From Candidatus Obscuribacterales bacterium (GTDB lineage Bacteria; Cyanobacteriota; Vampirovibrionia; Obscuribacterales; Obscuribacteraceae), in NCBI GenBank assembly GCA_020054205.1, contig JAGVLS010000018.1:124001-188000 (forward strand): 64,000 bases of DNA, written 5' to 3'. The notes under the pieces are model-generated. The model saw only the letters and a program-made list of their open reading frames with translations. It had not been told where the DNA came from and searched no databases. Numbering within the stretch: position 1 is the first letter of the stretch; each line of letters starts with the position of its first letter. The translations under genes and the position numbers were made by a program. Shown one piece after another: positions 43,348-52,746 of the stretch.

Positions 43348-44541
43348 ATGAAAATCACAACTCCATCAATTGAAATTAGTATATCGGCAATTCTTATTGC
43401 TACAACTCTTTTGTTGTCTGCAACAAATAATACTTGGGCACAAAATCCAAATGAATCTTCTTCTCAAATGGCCACTACCCAAGGACCAATTGATATACAG
43501 GCAAATGAGCAAGATTTTGGTGAAAATGAAGTGATTGCTCGCGGCAATGTCAGAGTAAAATACAAAGATAGTACAGTTATTGCACCAGTTGCCACATTAT
43601 ATAGAGATGCTGGTGGGAATCCTCAAAAAGCTGTTTTTACTGGACACCCAAAACTTATACAAGGTGACAGCAAGATTGAAGCGGAAACACTAACATTTGA
43701 AATCGCTAATCAAAAAATAGTTGCTGAAGGTAATGCACATTCTGAAGTTACATCTAGCAATGATGCAGATGCAGCTAATAAGAAAAGCTCTAATGGTGGT
43801 GAAAAAATAATTACTGATTCAGATAAACAAGAATACGATCGTAGTTCACAAAAATTTGAAGCAATTGGCAATGTTCGGGTTAAGCATGGTGATATATTAG
43901 TTCATTCTGATAAGCTTAAATTAGTGTACGGCACAAATGGTAAGCCTGAAACAGCACTTTTTACAGGTAGTGTTCTTGCCAAACAAAATAAAAATAGTAC
44001 ATACGCGGATACAATGACATATTCGCTTTCAACAAAAAGATTGCAAGCAACTGGGCATGTTTGTTCAAAGGTCATTCAAGAAAAGAAAAAATCAACACCT
44101 CGCAAAAAAGTTGATAATAGTGGTGTTGGTAAAGATGATTTATTACCATCAGCTATAGCTAATAATGATATTGAAGAAATTGAAGAAGAAACTATTACAG
44201 TTATCTCTGATGCTCAAGACTATAGCCGAGAAACAGGGCGTGTAAACGCTGTTGGACATGCCAAAGTTATATATCAAGATATGGTGGGCAATGGACCACA
44301 GGTCATACTTGATTGTAATGATGAAGGAAAGGCAGATAAAGTAATTTTCCCAAATCGATCTCAAATATCACAACCGGGAAGACGTTGGATAGCCGATACC
44401 ATAGTTATGACATTAGCAGATAAAAAAGTGTTGGCGCAAGGAAATACAAAAGCATTTATTCTAAAAACTCCACCAAAACTGGTGCCACCAGTTAGTGAAC
44501 CAAGTAGATTGGCTATTACAAGGATAGAAAGACCACAATGA
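43348..44541 (+). CDS. LptA/OstA-like periplasmic protein with three repeat modules
   Basis: Signal peptide at about 1-32 (hydrophobic IEISISAILIATTLLLSA, cleavage after WA). Three OstA/LptA modules follow, each with the pattern 'IxADxxxYxxxxxxxxAxGNVxV': one at about 48-130 (IDIQANEQDFGENEVIARGN), one at about 152-235 (SDKQEYDRSSQKFEAIGNV), and one at about 270-380 (SDAQDYSRETGRVNAVGHA). Ordinary LptA has one such module in under 200 residues. It should form the periplasmic bridge for lipopolysaccharide. The stop overlaps the lptB start (ATGA). Confidence 0.8.
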   Translation: MKITTPSIEISISAILIATTLLLSATNNTWAQNPNESSSQMATTQGPIDIQANEQDFGENEVIARGNVRVKYKDSTVIAPVATLYRDAGGNPQKAVFTGHPKLIQGDSKIEAETLTFEIANQKIVAEGNAHSEVTSSNDADAANKKSSNGGEKIITDSDKQEYDRSSQKFEAIGNVRVKHGDILVHSDKLKLVYGTNGKPETALFTGSVLAKQNKNSTYADTMTYSLSTKRLQATGHVCSKVIQEKKKSTPRKKVDNSGVGKDDLLPSAIANNDIEEIEEETITVISDAQDYSRETGRVNAVGHAKVIYQDMVGNGPQVILDCNDEGKADKVIFPNRSQISQPGRRWIADTIVMTLADKKVLAQGNTKAFILKTPPKLVPPVSEPSRLAITRIERPQ

Positions 44542-45260
44542 GTTTAGTTGTTGATCAAATTCAAAAAACATATGGTGGACGTCGTGTAGTTGACGGAGTT
44601 AGTTTCCATGTCAATGCTGGTGAAGTAGTAGGTTTACTTGGACGTAATGGTGCTGGTAAAACAACATCATTTGATATGGTATTAGGTTTAGTGAAACCAG
44701 AAAAAGGACGTATTACTCTTGGAAATATTAATTTAGCAATCCTACCTATTCATATGCGTTCTCGCCATGGAGTTGGCTATTTGCCTCAAGAAGCTTCCAT
44801 ATTTCGTAAACTAACGGTAGTCGATAATATAAGACTTATTTTGGAATTGCGTGGTTTATCTAAAAAGGAACAACAAACTCGCATTAAGTCACTATTGAAA
44901 CAATTTGGCATGGAACATTTAGAAAACATTACTGCCGTACAATTATCTGGCGGTGAAAGAAGACGTCTTGAAATTGCTCGTTGTTTGGCCACAGAACCAA
45001 AATTTATTTTGTTAGATGAACCTTTTACTGGTATTGACCCAATTTCAATTGCTGATATTCAAGGACTGATTAGGCGATTAAGAGATGAATGGGGCTTAGG
45101 AGTATTGCTAACCGACCATAATCCTCGAGCTACTCTTAAAATTACAGACAGAGCTTATTTAATTGATCAAGGAAAAATTTTGGTTGCCGGTTCTTCAAAG
45201 GAAGTAGCTGAAAGCCCAGTAGCGCGGAAACATTATTTAGGTGAGGATTTCTCTCTATGA
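44538..45260 (+). CDS. lptB: LPS export ABC transporter ATP-binding protein
   Basis: ATPase that drives extraction of lipopolysaccharide from the inner membrane. Walker A GRNGAGKTT is at 35-43, the Q loop in GYLPQEASIFRKLTV, signature LSGGERRRLEIAR, Walker B FILLDEPFTGIDP, and switch His in LLTDHNPRATL. PQEASIFRKLTV is specific to LptB. The length of 240 residues is normal. It overlaps the genes on both sides by 4 bases (ATGA), so translation of the three is coupled. Confidence 0.95.
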   Translation: MSLVVDQIQKTYGGRRVVDGVSFHVNAGEVVGLLGRNGAGKTTSFDMVLGLVKPEKGRITLGNINLAILPIHMRSRHGVGYLPQEASIFRKLTVVDNIRLILELRGLSKKEQQTRIKSLLKQFGMEHLENITAVQLSGGERRRLEIARCLATEPKFILLDEPFTGIDPISIADIQGLIRRLRDEWGLGVLLTDHNPRATLKITDRAYLIDQGKILVAGSSKEVAESPVARKHYLGEDFSL

Positions 45261-46357
45261 AATTCGGTATTTCTCTATTAGATCGTTATATAGCTAATGA
45301 GTTTTGGCAGCCATTATTGTTTGGTATTGGTATTGTTACTGGCGTTTGGTTTGGTGCTGACCAATTAAAAACCATATTCAATTTAATTATGAAAGCTGGC
45401 GTGCCATTGAATTTGGCATTTACGATTTTAGGTCTGCATTTGCCTGAAATTATCGTTATGACTATTCCAATTGGTGTATTGCTTGGTACTTTGCTTGTTT
45501 TCAATCGCTTAAGCGGTGACTCTGAAATTATTGCTTTACGTACTAGTGGAGTGAGTTTTTATAGAATAATGATGGCACCGCTTTTATTTGGGCTCATCAC
45601 TAGTATTGTTAGTTTTGGTATTAATGAATATGTTGTGCCAGCTGCTAATAGAACTTCCAAAAAACTTGAATTTTTAGCTTTATATAAAAGTGAATTGCCG
45701 AGTGGACAAGCTAATTTTACTTACATGGAGCGAGGGAAAGATTTAGCTTTAAATCGGATATTTTATATTGGATATTACAGTGGTAAAGAACTTTACAATA
45801 TTATTATTCTTGATTTTACACGCAATAAATTAGTACAGATAGTTTGTGCGGCTCAAGGACTATGGAATCATGGTGAATGGGTCTTGGAAAAAGGGCGCAC
45901 GTATGCGCTTGCTGGTGATAGTGATATAACTCGTATTTTGCAATTTGATAAATTAGTTATTCCAGGAATTAAAAATGCTCAAACAGCTTTAGATACGCAA
46001 AGAGTTGCACCAAAAGATATGAGCATAGGTGAATTAGGTAAATATATAGACTTGCTGAGAAGTTCAAATTCACTAGGCAATGATTTACTGGTTAGATATT
46101 ATCAAAAATTCTCACAACCACTAGCCTGTTTAATTGTAGCTTTAGCTGGTGCACCTTTAGGATTATTGGCTCGCAGATCTAGATCAAATCTTGGACTTAT
46201 ATATAGTGCTGCCATAGTATTTTTGTACTATGTATTGCAATCAAGTTCTGGTGCATTAGGAGAATCTGGACGTTTAACTCCACTGGTTGCTGCTTGGATG
46301 CCTAATATAGTCATTGGCACATTAGGTATGATTATTCTTTATTTCAAAGCTAAATAG
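45257..46357 (+). CDS. LptF/LptG-family permease
   Basis: Inner-membrane permease partner of LptB. LLDRYIANEFWQPLLFGIG at the start, then PEIIVMTIPIGVLLGTLLVFNRLSGDSEIIALRTSG (quoted in part as NRLSGDSEIIALRTSG) is the family core. About six spans flank a periplasmic beta region (about 130-260). Only one such gene follows lptB, which fits a homodimer or a second copy elsewhere; cyanobacteria also tend to have a single gene. Gene name F or G cannot be chosen. Confidence 0.9.
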   Translation: MKFGISLLDRYIANEFWQPLLFGIGIVTGVWFGADQLKTIFNLIMKAGVPLNLAFTILGLHLPEIIVMTIPIGVLLGTLLVFNRLSGDSEIIALRTSGVSFYRIMMAPLLFGLITSIVSFGINEYVVPAANRTSKKLEFLALYKSELPSGQANFTYMERGKDLALNRIFYIGYYSGKELYNIIILDFTRNKLVQIVCAAQGLWNHGEWVLEKGRTYALAGDSDITRILQFDKLVIPGIKNAQTALDTQRVAPKDMSIGELGKYIDLLRSSNSLGNDLLVRYYQKFSQPLACLIVALAGAPLGLLARRSRSNLGLIYSAAIVFLYYVLQSSSGALGESGRLTPLVAAWMPNIVIGTLGMIILYFKAK

Positions 46358-46369
46358 CACAGTCAATTT

Positions 46370-46948
46370 CTAATATATGTGCTTGCTTAATTCTTTGCCT
46401 AAGTCTGGGTTTTCATCAATCATTTGATTAAACATAGTGCTTTTAGTTAGGAGTCTTGCATCTTTAGGATGATTTTTTAAATCTAAATACATGCCTTGTG
46501 GGTCTAAGGCAATTACTTTGTCACAATATTTATTGCGCAATAATTTTTCAGTTGCGCCACGCCAACGACAAAGACGACGACAAAGATAATGATCAGCTTC
46601 AGCTATTTTGTCTAAATGTCTATGTTGAGCTAAAATTTTTGCTGCACCTGGATGTGAACATATAGCTTCAATAATTTGTGGATTAGCTTGAGCTACTTTA
46701 TCCAGCCAAATTACTTTTGCCATTTTGTATGCTGTCCACTTATCTTTGCGAATTTTTTCAACAGGAGGCAATGTTTGTGGGGTAAGCACAGGGGCTACTG
46801 GCATAGAATTGCTGTTGCCATTGCCCTTTGGACTATAAATACCATCTCTCAATTGAGCATCATCAGCTGCTGATAAATTATTGGCTAATATTAGAGCTAA
46901 TACAATGCTAAACCCTGCCGTAAAGAGGCAAATTTTGGCTTTATTCAT
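46370..46948 (-). CDS. exported protein of unknown function
   Basis: I do not recognise this 192-residue protein. It has a clear signal peptide (LFTAGFSIVLALILANNLSA, cut near AA-DD). A Pro-rich linker (about 45-65) precedes a helical, basic domain with a His/Cys/Trp cluster: HPGAAKILAQHRHLDKIAEA, then DHYLCRRLCRWRGATEKLL. Such a cluster could bind a metal or haem, but no CxxCH motif is present. AGGAG lies 9 bases before the ATG. It is convergent with lptF and divergent from the HldE-like gene. Confidence 0.6.
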   Translation of the reverse strand: MNKAKICLFTAGFSIVLALILANNLSAADDAQLRDGIYSPKGNGNSNSMPVAPVLTPQTLPPVEKIRKDKWTAYKMAKVIWLDKVAQANPQIIEAICSHPGAAKILAQHRHLDKIAEADHYLCRRLCRWRGATEKLLRNKYCDKVIALDPQGMYLDLKNHPKDARLLTKSTMFNQMIDENPDLGKELSKHIY

Positions 46949-47066
46949 TGCAAGTGCTCCTAAATATTAAATTCAAAGTGATTCTAACATAAGTCATTAT
47001 TAATTAAATCATACTGCAATAGAGAAATGGAATATAGAATAAGAATAGAAGCTCTGGAGTACAAAT

Positions 47067-48689
47067 ATGAGCGATCCTTTCAAAGGGCAGCCAGACGAGA
47101 TAAAAGAGTCTCCTGACAAGCAAGAAATAAAAGAGAATAAAGACGCCTCAAGCAATACGCCATTTTCCGATATTAGTCTTGCTCAAGGAAAGTCTTTGCC
47201 TAAAGAAACCGATGTGCAGGCTGAAAGGCAATTAGGAAAGCTAGAACTAGAATTAAAGCCACATGCTAATTTCACTTTTACGCTTGGTGGTAAAGCTCCT
47301 TTTGCCATAAGAAAAGCAGAAATTCCATTTATGGAGCGGGAAAAACATTTAACAGAATTGAAGCCATTAATTTCTAATTTCCTCAATGACACTAAATCTA
47401 TTGCCGATGAGACGATATCAGAGCTAGAACAAAGAGAAATTGAACGCTCTAGAAATAATTTAGATAATGCAGCAAGTAAAGATGAAGTTGTAGCAAATGC
47501 TTTGCATTTAGCTCGTTTATATCAACATATGCGGTATATTGAAGAAGCTAAAAAAGCTATTGATTTGTCTTTAGGACTTGATCCAGAAAATAATACAGTT
47601 AAACAAGTATTTAAGGAGCTTGAAAGAATGCATCCAGCTGACGCCACTGTTTCAGCAACTAAACAACAAAATGAGATTGTTGAGCCTTTAAGTAAGTCAA
47701 ATTTGCGCAAAAGAATTTTGAGTTTAACCGGTGGACGAATTATTGTCCTTGGTGATTTATTAATTGATGAATTATTGGAAGGTAAGCCAGAACGCATTTC
47801 ACGTGAGGCGCCTGTGCTTATTTTAGAACATGTAAATACTGAGCTTATACCTGGTGGAGCAGCCAATACTGCCAATAATATTGCTCATTTAGGCGGTGCC
47901 TGCCATGCTATTGGTGTTTGTGGTGTTGATGAATATGCCAATAAATTAGCTAAATTATTTGACAAAGCTCAAATAACATATGACTTAGTGCAAGATCCAA
48001 GTCGCCCCACTACAGTAAAAACGCGCATATTATCCAAATCACATTCGTTTAAACAACAATTACTTCGACTAGATCGCATTTCTCATGAATCGGTTGACAC
48101 CGATGTGCAAGCCAAGTTAATTGAAAAACTTAAAACTAATGCCGGCAAATATAAAGCAATTGTTTTATCTGATTATCGCGGTGGTGTTATAGCTGATGCT
48201 ATTATTCAACAATGTCGAGCTATAGCTCGTGAAAATAATGTGCTTATTATTGTAGATGCGCAAGATGATTTTACTCGTTTTCAAAATGTTTCTTTGCTTA
48301 CCCCAAATCAACCAGATGTGGAAGCGGCAGTTGGATTTCCAATTACATCAAAAGATGATTTGCAAAAAGCAGGCGAAGAATTATTACTGCTAACAGGAGC
48401 AGAAGCTATTTTAATTACTCGTGGAAAAGATGGCATGACCCTTTTCCAAAATAAAAAGCCAATGATAGAATTACCTGCTTTAAATAAAAGTGAAGTATTT
48501 GATGTAACCGGAGCAGGGGACACAGTTGTTGCAACTATGGCACTAGCGTTAGTGACGGGCTCTACTTATTTAGAAGCTATGGCTTTAGGTAATTTAGCTG
48601 CTGGTATTGTTGTTAAAAAGCCAGGGACCGCGACAACAAATCAAAAAGAAATGCTTGAAACTTTAGATATGCTCAAATTACCCGAGTAA
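47067..48689 (+). CDS. HldE/RfaE-type heptose-phosphate kinase domain with N-terminal TPR-like extension
   Basis: Residues about 215-535 form a PfkB-type sugar kinase close to the HldE N-terminal domain, which phosphorylates heptose 7-phosphate for LPS core synthesis: GRIIVLGDLLIDELLEG, REAPVLILE, PGGAANTANNIAHLGG, LSDYRGGV, LTPNQPDVEAAVG and the catalytic Asp in DVTGAGDTVVA. The ~200 residues before it are disordered then TPR-like (ALHLARLYQHMRYIEEAKKA). The cytidylyl/adenylyltransferase domain of full HldE is absent. It stands alone between divergent and convergent neighbours. Confidence 0.82.
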   Translation: MSDPFKGQPDEIKESPDKQEIKENKDASSNTPFSDISLAQGKSLPKETDVQAERQLGKLELELKPHANFTFTLGGKAPFAIRKAEIPFMEREKHLTELKPLISNFLNDTKSIADETISELEQREIERSRNNLDNAASKDEVVANALHLARLYQHMRYIEEAKKAIDLSLGLDPENNTVKQVFKELERMHPADATVSATKQQNEIVEPLSKSNLRKRILSLTGGRIIVLGDLLIDELLEGKPERISREAPVLILEHVNTELIPGGAANTANNIAHLGGACHAIGVCGVDEYANKLAKLFDKAQITYDLVQDPSRPTTVKTRILSKSHSFKQQLLRLDRISHESVDTDVQAKLIEKLKTNAGKYKAIVLSDYRGGVIADAIIQQCRAIARENNVLIIVDAQDDFTRFQNVSLLTPNQPDVEAAVGFPITSKDDLQKAGEELLLLTGAEAILITRGKDGMTLFQNKKPMIELPALNKSEVFDVTGAGDTVVATMALALVTGSTYLEAMALGNLAAGIVVKKPGTATTNQKEMLETLDMLKLPE

Positions 48690-48694
48690 ACAAA

Positions 48695-48712
48695 AAATAG
48701 TCTAAGCTATTT
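48695..48712 (-). terminator. short hairpin at the convergent gene ends
   Basis: AAATAG (48695-48700) and CTATTT (48707-48712) pair around TCTAAG. On the minus strand the stem is followed by TTTGTTT and includes the stop codon of the small gene. It is A/T only, so it is a weak bidirectional signal. Confidence 0.4.
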
Positions 48713-48997
48713 CTTTAGCATTTCTTTCAAGCTAGCACTAAATATATCGCCTTGTTTAGCATAAAAATTTATCCATTGATCTACAGATGATGCTAATTCT
48801 AAGGGTAAATTTTCATAGCGGGATATAAATGGGTTTACATGTTCTGACATAAAGTCTTTAAATTCTGGTGCATTAAAATCAATACCAGTAGATGTAGCAT
48901 TAGCTTCTAAGCTTTGTTCAAATTCTATTTCTAGAGAATTTAGCTCCAAAGCTGGTAAATTGCTTTTATCACCATTATTTTCAATTATTTCGGACAT
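48707..48997 (-). CDS. small acidic protein of unknown function
   Basis: A 96-residue soluble, acidic protein that I cannot assign. GAGGAAA stands about 9 bases before the ATG, which supports translation. Residues 1-45 are acidic and probably disordered; residues 45-96 (PEFKDFMSEHVNPFISRYENL, in part, then ASSVDQWINFYAKQGDIFSA) look helical. It is convergent with the HldE-like gene and divergent from the DUF4330 gene. Confidence 0.5.
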   Translation of the reverse strand: MSEIIENNGDKSNLPALELNSLEIEFEQSLEANATSTGIDFNAPEFKDFMSEHVNPFISRYENLPLELASSVDQWINFYAKQGDIFSASLKEMLKK

Positions 48998-49167
48998 AAA
49001 TTGTTTCCTCTGAGCCCAGTTGTGCTTGTTTCTACCGTGAATTAGCTGGTTTTGGACAAGCTAATACGTATTTTCCCCATTTCCCTATTTCAAAGTATAT
49101 AAGGGGCTTAGGTGGAAAACATGGTTTAATCTATTAAAATGCTTAAGGGCAGAAGGAGGAGAAAGTT

Positions 49168-49692
49168 GTGAAAGGTCAATCGAAAGTATTTGGCGTATTT
49201 AACATTATTGATTTTGCTTGTTTACTTGTAATTTTAATTTCTATTTTAGGCTTTAGTATGGCTAAAGCACAGCATGCTGGAGTAAATAACATTATTAAAG
49301 GCATGTCTAAAATAGATATTACTATATATCTAGCTGGTGTAAAAACAATAGATACTAATTTATTTGCTGTTGATCAACCATCTTCTTTGACTATTCGCAA
49401 TCAGCCAGTATATCCACCAATGACTATAGTTGCTATAAAACACTGGCCAAAACAAATATCTTTTTTGGCTAATGATGGCAAAAAGGCTATTAGTCTTGAT
49501 GATCCAGCCCAGCCATTAGTGCACGATTTTTTAGTGACGGTAAGAGATGATGCTGAAATAACTGCCGATGGTTATGTTGTTAGAGGTAATAAGCTTAAAG
49601 TTGCTAACCAAGTTGAATTAGAGTCATTCAAATATCGTATACCTGGAGTTGTTGTAAATATTGAAAAAAACTTGGCAAAAGATAACAAATAA
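49168..49692 (+). CDS. DUF4330-family single-span membrane protein
   Basis: A 174-residue protein with one hydrophobic span near the start (IIDFACLLVILISILGFSMA) and a beta-rich extracytoplasmic remainder (DITIYLAGVKTIDTNLF, VYPPMTIVAIKHWP, VVRGNKLKVANQVELESFKY). The layout fits DUF4330 proteins, which I know mainly from cyanobacteria and relatives. The start is GTG with a strong AAGGAGGAG upstream. Its TAA overlaps the ATG of the IctB-like gene by one base, so the two proteins may work together at the membrane. Confidence 0.7.
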   Translation: MKGQSKVFGVFNIIDFACLLVILISILGFSMAKAQHAGVNNIIKGMSKIDITIYLAGVKTIDTNLFAVDQPSSLTIRNQPVYPPMTIVAIKHWPKQISFLANDGKKAISLDDPAQPLVHDFLVTVRDDAEITADGYVVRGNKLKVANQVELESFKYRIPGVVVNIEKNLAKDNK

Positions 49693-51140
49693 TGGCTAAT
49701 TCCATTTGTAATTTAGTAAATGTCATGATCAATACTTTGTCTTTCTCTTATTGGGATGATACTTATGCTAAATATTTTCGTGAATCGTTTTTGTTTTTAC
49801 TTTGGCAAAAGCTAAACGATATTCTCTATAAATTTATAGGCAATTTTGCTTGGCTGGGAAATTTCTTGCAAAATTCAGCTTGTTTTGTGGTGATTTTATT
49901 ATTTGTTATTTTAGGATTTCCTCAATTTGCTAATGATAAAGAAGCATTAGCAATTGTGATTGCTTTTGCTTTAACACTTAGACTTGTTGGCACTATTTTA
50001 GGTGGAAGACAAAAGTATTTTTTTTCAATAGTAGATGGACTGGTTCTTTTATTTTTTGCTATAAATATAATTGCTGCATTTTCATCCCATTATCTTATGC
50101 CTAGTTTGCATGGACTTATGAAGCTTGCAGTTTATATAGGAGCTTATTTTCTCTTTGTTGCTATCATGCAAATAAATAGAACACAAAGAATATTTGCAAT
50201 TTGTGCAGGGCTGGTTTTATGTGGATTTGCAGTTGCTTGTTATGGATTGTATCAATACAAAATAGGTGTAGCACCGCTGGCTACGTGGGAAGATCCAACA
50301 ATTGAAGATAAAGTAACTCGTATTTATTCGACTTTAAATAATCCCAATTTATTAGCTGGATATTTATTACCTATACTACCAATTAGCATGGTGATGACGA
50401 TAATAACGTTTTTACGTAATAAAATGTGGCGTATTGCTAGTTTGTTTTTTTTGATTAGTAGTATAAGTATTTTTCTAGCAATTATATTGACTGGTAGTCG
50501 TGGTGCTTACATAGGACTGGCTTGTTCTTTGTTTTGTTTTTTTGTCATTTGTATGATGTGGCTTTGGCAAAAGAAACCAAAAACAAGAATATTTTTGGTT
50601 TTAATATGCATTCTTTTACCAGTAATTGCTTTATTTGCTATACACTCGATGCCATCACTTGAACATCGTATTACATCGATATTTGTAGGACGTGAACATA
50701 GTTCTAATTCGTACAGACTAAATGTTTGGCATTCGTCTTATCTTATGTTTTTAGATAATTGGTGGTTTGGTATTGGACCAGGAAATAAGACTTTCCGATT
50801 AATATATGGTCTTTATATGGAAAGTGGATTTGATGCATTAGGTACATATTGTGTGCCGCTAGAAATTGCAGTAGAGACTGGAATTTTTGGCTTGATAGCC
50901 TTTTTTGCTATGCTAATTGTTATTTTTGCCAGAGCTCACATAATTACTTGGCTAACAGAAAATGCTTATGAACGTTGGTTGGTTATTGGGGCAATTACTG
51001 CTATTGTTGGCATAATGTCACATGGTCTTGTAGATACGGTTTTCTATAGACCGCAAGTACAATTTATTTTTTGGCTTATGGTAGCTATTGTTGTAGCATG
51101 TTCATTGCCCCAACAAAACCAAATTAAGGATTTAAATTAG
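49692..51140 (+). CDS. O-antigen ligase family membrane protein (IctB-like)
   Basis: A 482-residue protein with about 11 membrane spans. The region AGVAPLATWEDPTIEDK-like (here VAPLATWEDPTIE), then YSTLNNPNLLAGYLLPILPI, and LTGSRGAYIGLA, is close to cyanobacterial IctB. WWFGIGPGNKTFRLIYGLYM and the HNEYL-like late part belong to the Wzy/WaaL core. IctB was first described with bicarbonate uptake, but the family is related to O-antigen ligases, so a polysaccharide role is more likely here. It is translationally coupled to the DUF4330 gene and its end overlaps the convergent nitroreductase by 17 bases. Confidence 0.82.
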   Translation: MANSICNLVNVMINTLSFSYWDDTYAKYFRESFLFLLWQKLNDILYKFIGNFAWLGNFLQNSACFVVILLFVILGFPQFANDKEALAIVIAFALTLRLVGTILGGRQKYFFSIVDGLVLLFFAINIIAAFSSHYLMPSLHGLMKLAVYIGAYFLFVAIMQINRTQRIFAICAGLVLCGFAVACYGLYQYKIGVAPLATWEDPTIEDKVTRIYSTLNNPNLLAGYLLPILPISMVMTIITFLRNKMWRIASLFFLISSISIFLAIILTGSRGAYIGLACSLFCFFVICMMWLWQKKPKTRIFLVLICILLPVIALFAIHSMPSLEHRITSIFVGREHSSNSYRLNVWHSSYLMFLDNWWFGIGPGNKTFRLIYGLYMESGFDALGTYCVPLEIAVETGIFGLIAFFAMLIVIFARAHIITWLTENAYERWLVIGAITAIVGIMSHGLVDTVFYRPQVQFIFWLMVAIVVACSLPQQNQIKDLN

Positions 51141-52746
51141 GTTCTGGAAAGTTATAAGCTGGTAAATCAGTAAGTCTTTTATCGATAATTGCTTTGCCAA
51201 TAGTAAAATTATAAATTACTTCTTGTCCTTTAGGTAACTTGAGGTAATGATTTATTTCATCGTCTATGAAACAGCCAATTCCTGTTGCATCATATCCTAA
51301 AGCAAAGCTAGTTAAATAAAGAAATTGACCTATATAACCAGCTTCAAAATGCATATAACGATAACAACGATTGCCATATAAATTGTAAGCTAAATCCATA
51401 TTTGCAATCATAGATATTGTCAAACAACTATGGGCAGCAATATCCTGAAAACAGCTGACAAATTTAGCTGCTGCTTGCTCATCATTTTGTTTTAGAGCAG
51501 CAATACTGTGATTATTTCTATCGAAATAATATAACCCAGATTCTGTATCACTTACTTTGTGGATGTATAAATATAAATCAATCAGATTTGACTGCACATC
51601 TATAGAATTTCCCTGTAAGGTTGACGCCAATATTATTCCTAAATGTGATTTAGTCATATATTGCTTGCTGTCCATATCCACAGCAGAACGACGTTTGCGA
51701 ATTGTATGATAAACACTTATTTGACTAATATCGTTAGTACAAGCCAAATCATCTAATTTAATTGAAATACTGTTTTTATCTACCAATAAAGACATAGCAC
51801 TATTTGTTTTTTGATTCTTTTGCTTTTTTATTTTTTCCCATGTGGAAGATGTTATGCAAGTACTTTCATAAACATTGTCAATCTCAGTGTATTTAATTTT
51901 TTCTTGAGTTAATATATTGGGCTTGCCGTGATAAATGCATGGCTCGTTTTTGTATTGGATATTTTCAGTGTTTGACTTTTTGTCATTAGGATATAAACCT
52001 AGAATCAGCATAGGTTTTTCATCGCTTTCAGTTAAGCCAAGCAATTCTTTTATTTTGTCATCAGGAAATTGAGCATAAATTTTAGTTTGCCAACCAAATA
52101 CATAAGCGGCAAATGAAATGGCAGCCTGTGCGTGTCCCATGTCATGCATGCAATAACGAAAGGCTCTTTGACGATATTTCCAAGCTTCTCTTTCAAAAAT
52201 ACTTGTTAGACAAATTGCAATTGGTGGAGTATCTGCCTCTGTCTGTAATGCTGCCCAAAACTCACTTACTAATTTACAATCACTTCTTTGCTCTAGTGCG
52301 TGTTCTTTTACTGAATAATGATATAGTCCTGCATCAAGTCCCTCTATCGATTGCACTAAAATATTTGTTTCGGTTGGGTGTAAATTACCAGATGAAGGAT
52401 TGACTCTTAATGCCCAGCGATGATTTGTACCAAGAATTTGTTTTATAGCACTTATTGCCATACTAAAATAAAGCAATTTGGAAATAAATTCCAAATTTGC
52501 CTTGTGAGAGATTTTTTTGTTTTTTTCATCTGATAATAATTGTGTTAAAACTGAAAAGTAATTTTGTTTAGCTAATTGCCAATTACTAGACAAAAATATT
52601 TTTTTTGTATCTTTGTAAATTCGAAATGGATCTGGTTCATTATTCCAATCGAGAGAATATTGGCTAGACAATAATTTCTCTACCGTATGCTTAGTCAGAG
52701 CATGATATTTATAAAAAGAAGACTGAAATAAGTCAATTTTATTCAT
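51124..52746 (-). CDS. tandem SagB/ThcOx-type nitroreductase-family protein
   Basis: A 540-residue flavoprotein with two nitroreductase-fold halves. The first (about 85-255) has LRVNPSSGNLHPTETNILV, GLYHYSVKEHALEQ, and RAFRYCMHDMGHAQAAISFAA (quoted in part). The second (about 340-535) has YHTIRKRRSAVDM, and YRYMHFEAGYIGQFLYL with ATGIGCFIDDE. SagB-type enzymes oxidise azolines in peptide natural products, but stand-alone tandem forms are widespread and of unknown function. I see no cyclodehydratase or precursor peptide nearby, so natural-product synthesis is not supported. Confidence 0.8.
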   Translation of the reverse strand: MNKIDLFQSSFYKYHALTKHTVEKLLSSQYSLDWNNEPDPFRIYKDTKKIFLSSNWQLAKQNYFSVLTQLLSDEKNKKISHKANLEFISKLLYFSMAISAIKQILGTNHRWALRVNPSSGNLHPTETNILVQSIEGLDAGLYHYSVKEHALEQRSDCKLVSEFWAALQTEADTPPIAICLTSIFEREAWKYRQRAFRYCMHDMGHAQAAISFAAYVFGWQTKIYAQFPDDKIKELLGLTESDEKPMLILGLYPNDKKSNTENIQYKNEPCIYHGKPNILTQEKIKYTEIDNVYESTCITSSTWEKIKKQKNQKTNSAMSLLVDKNSISIKLDDLACTNDISQISVYHTIRKRRSAVDMDSKQYMTKSHLGIILASTLQGNSIDVQSNLIDLYLYIHKVSDTESGLYYFDRNNHSIAALKQNDEQAAAKFVSCFQDIAAHSCLTISMIANMDLAYNLYGNRCYRYMHFEAGYIGQFLYLTSFALGYDATGIGCFIDDEINHYLKLPKGQEVIYNFTIGKAIIDKRLTDLPAYNFPEPNLNP

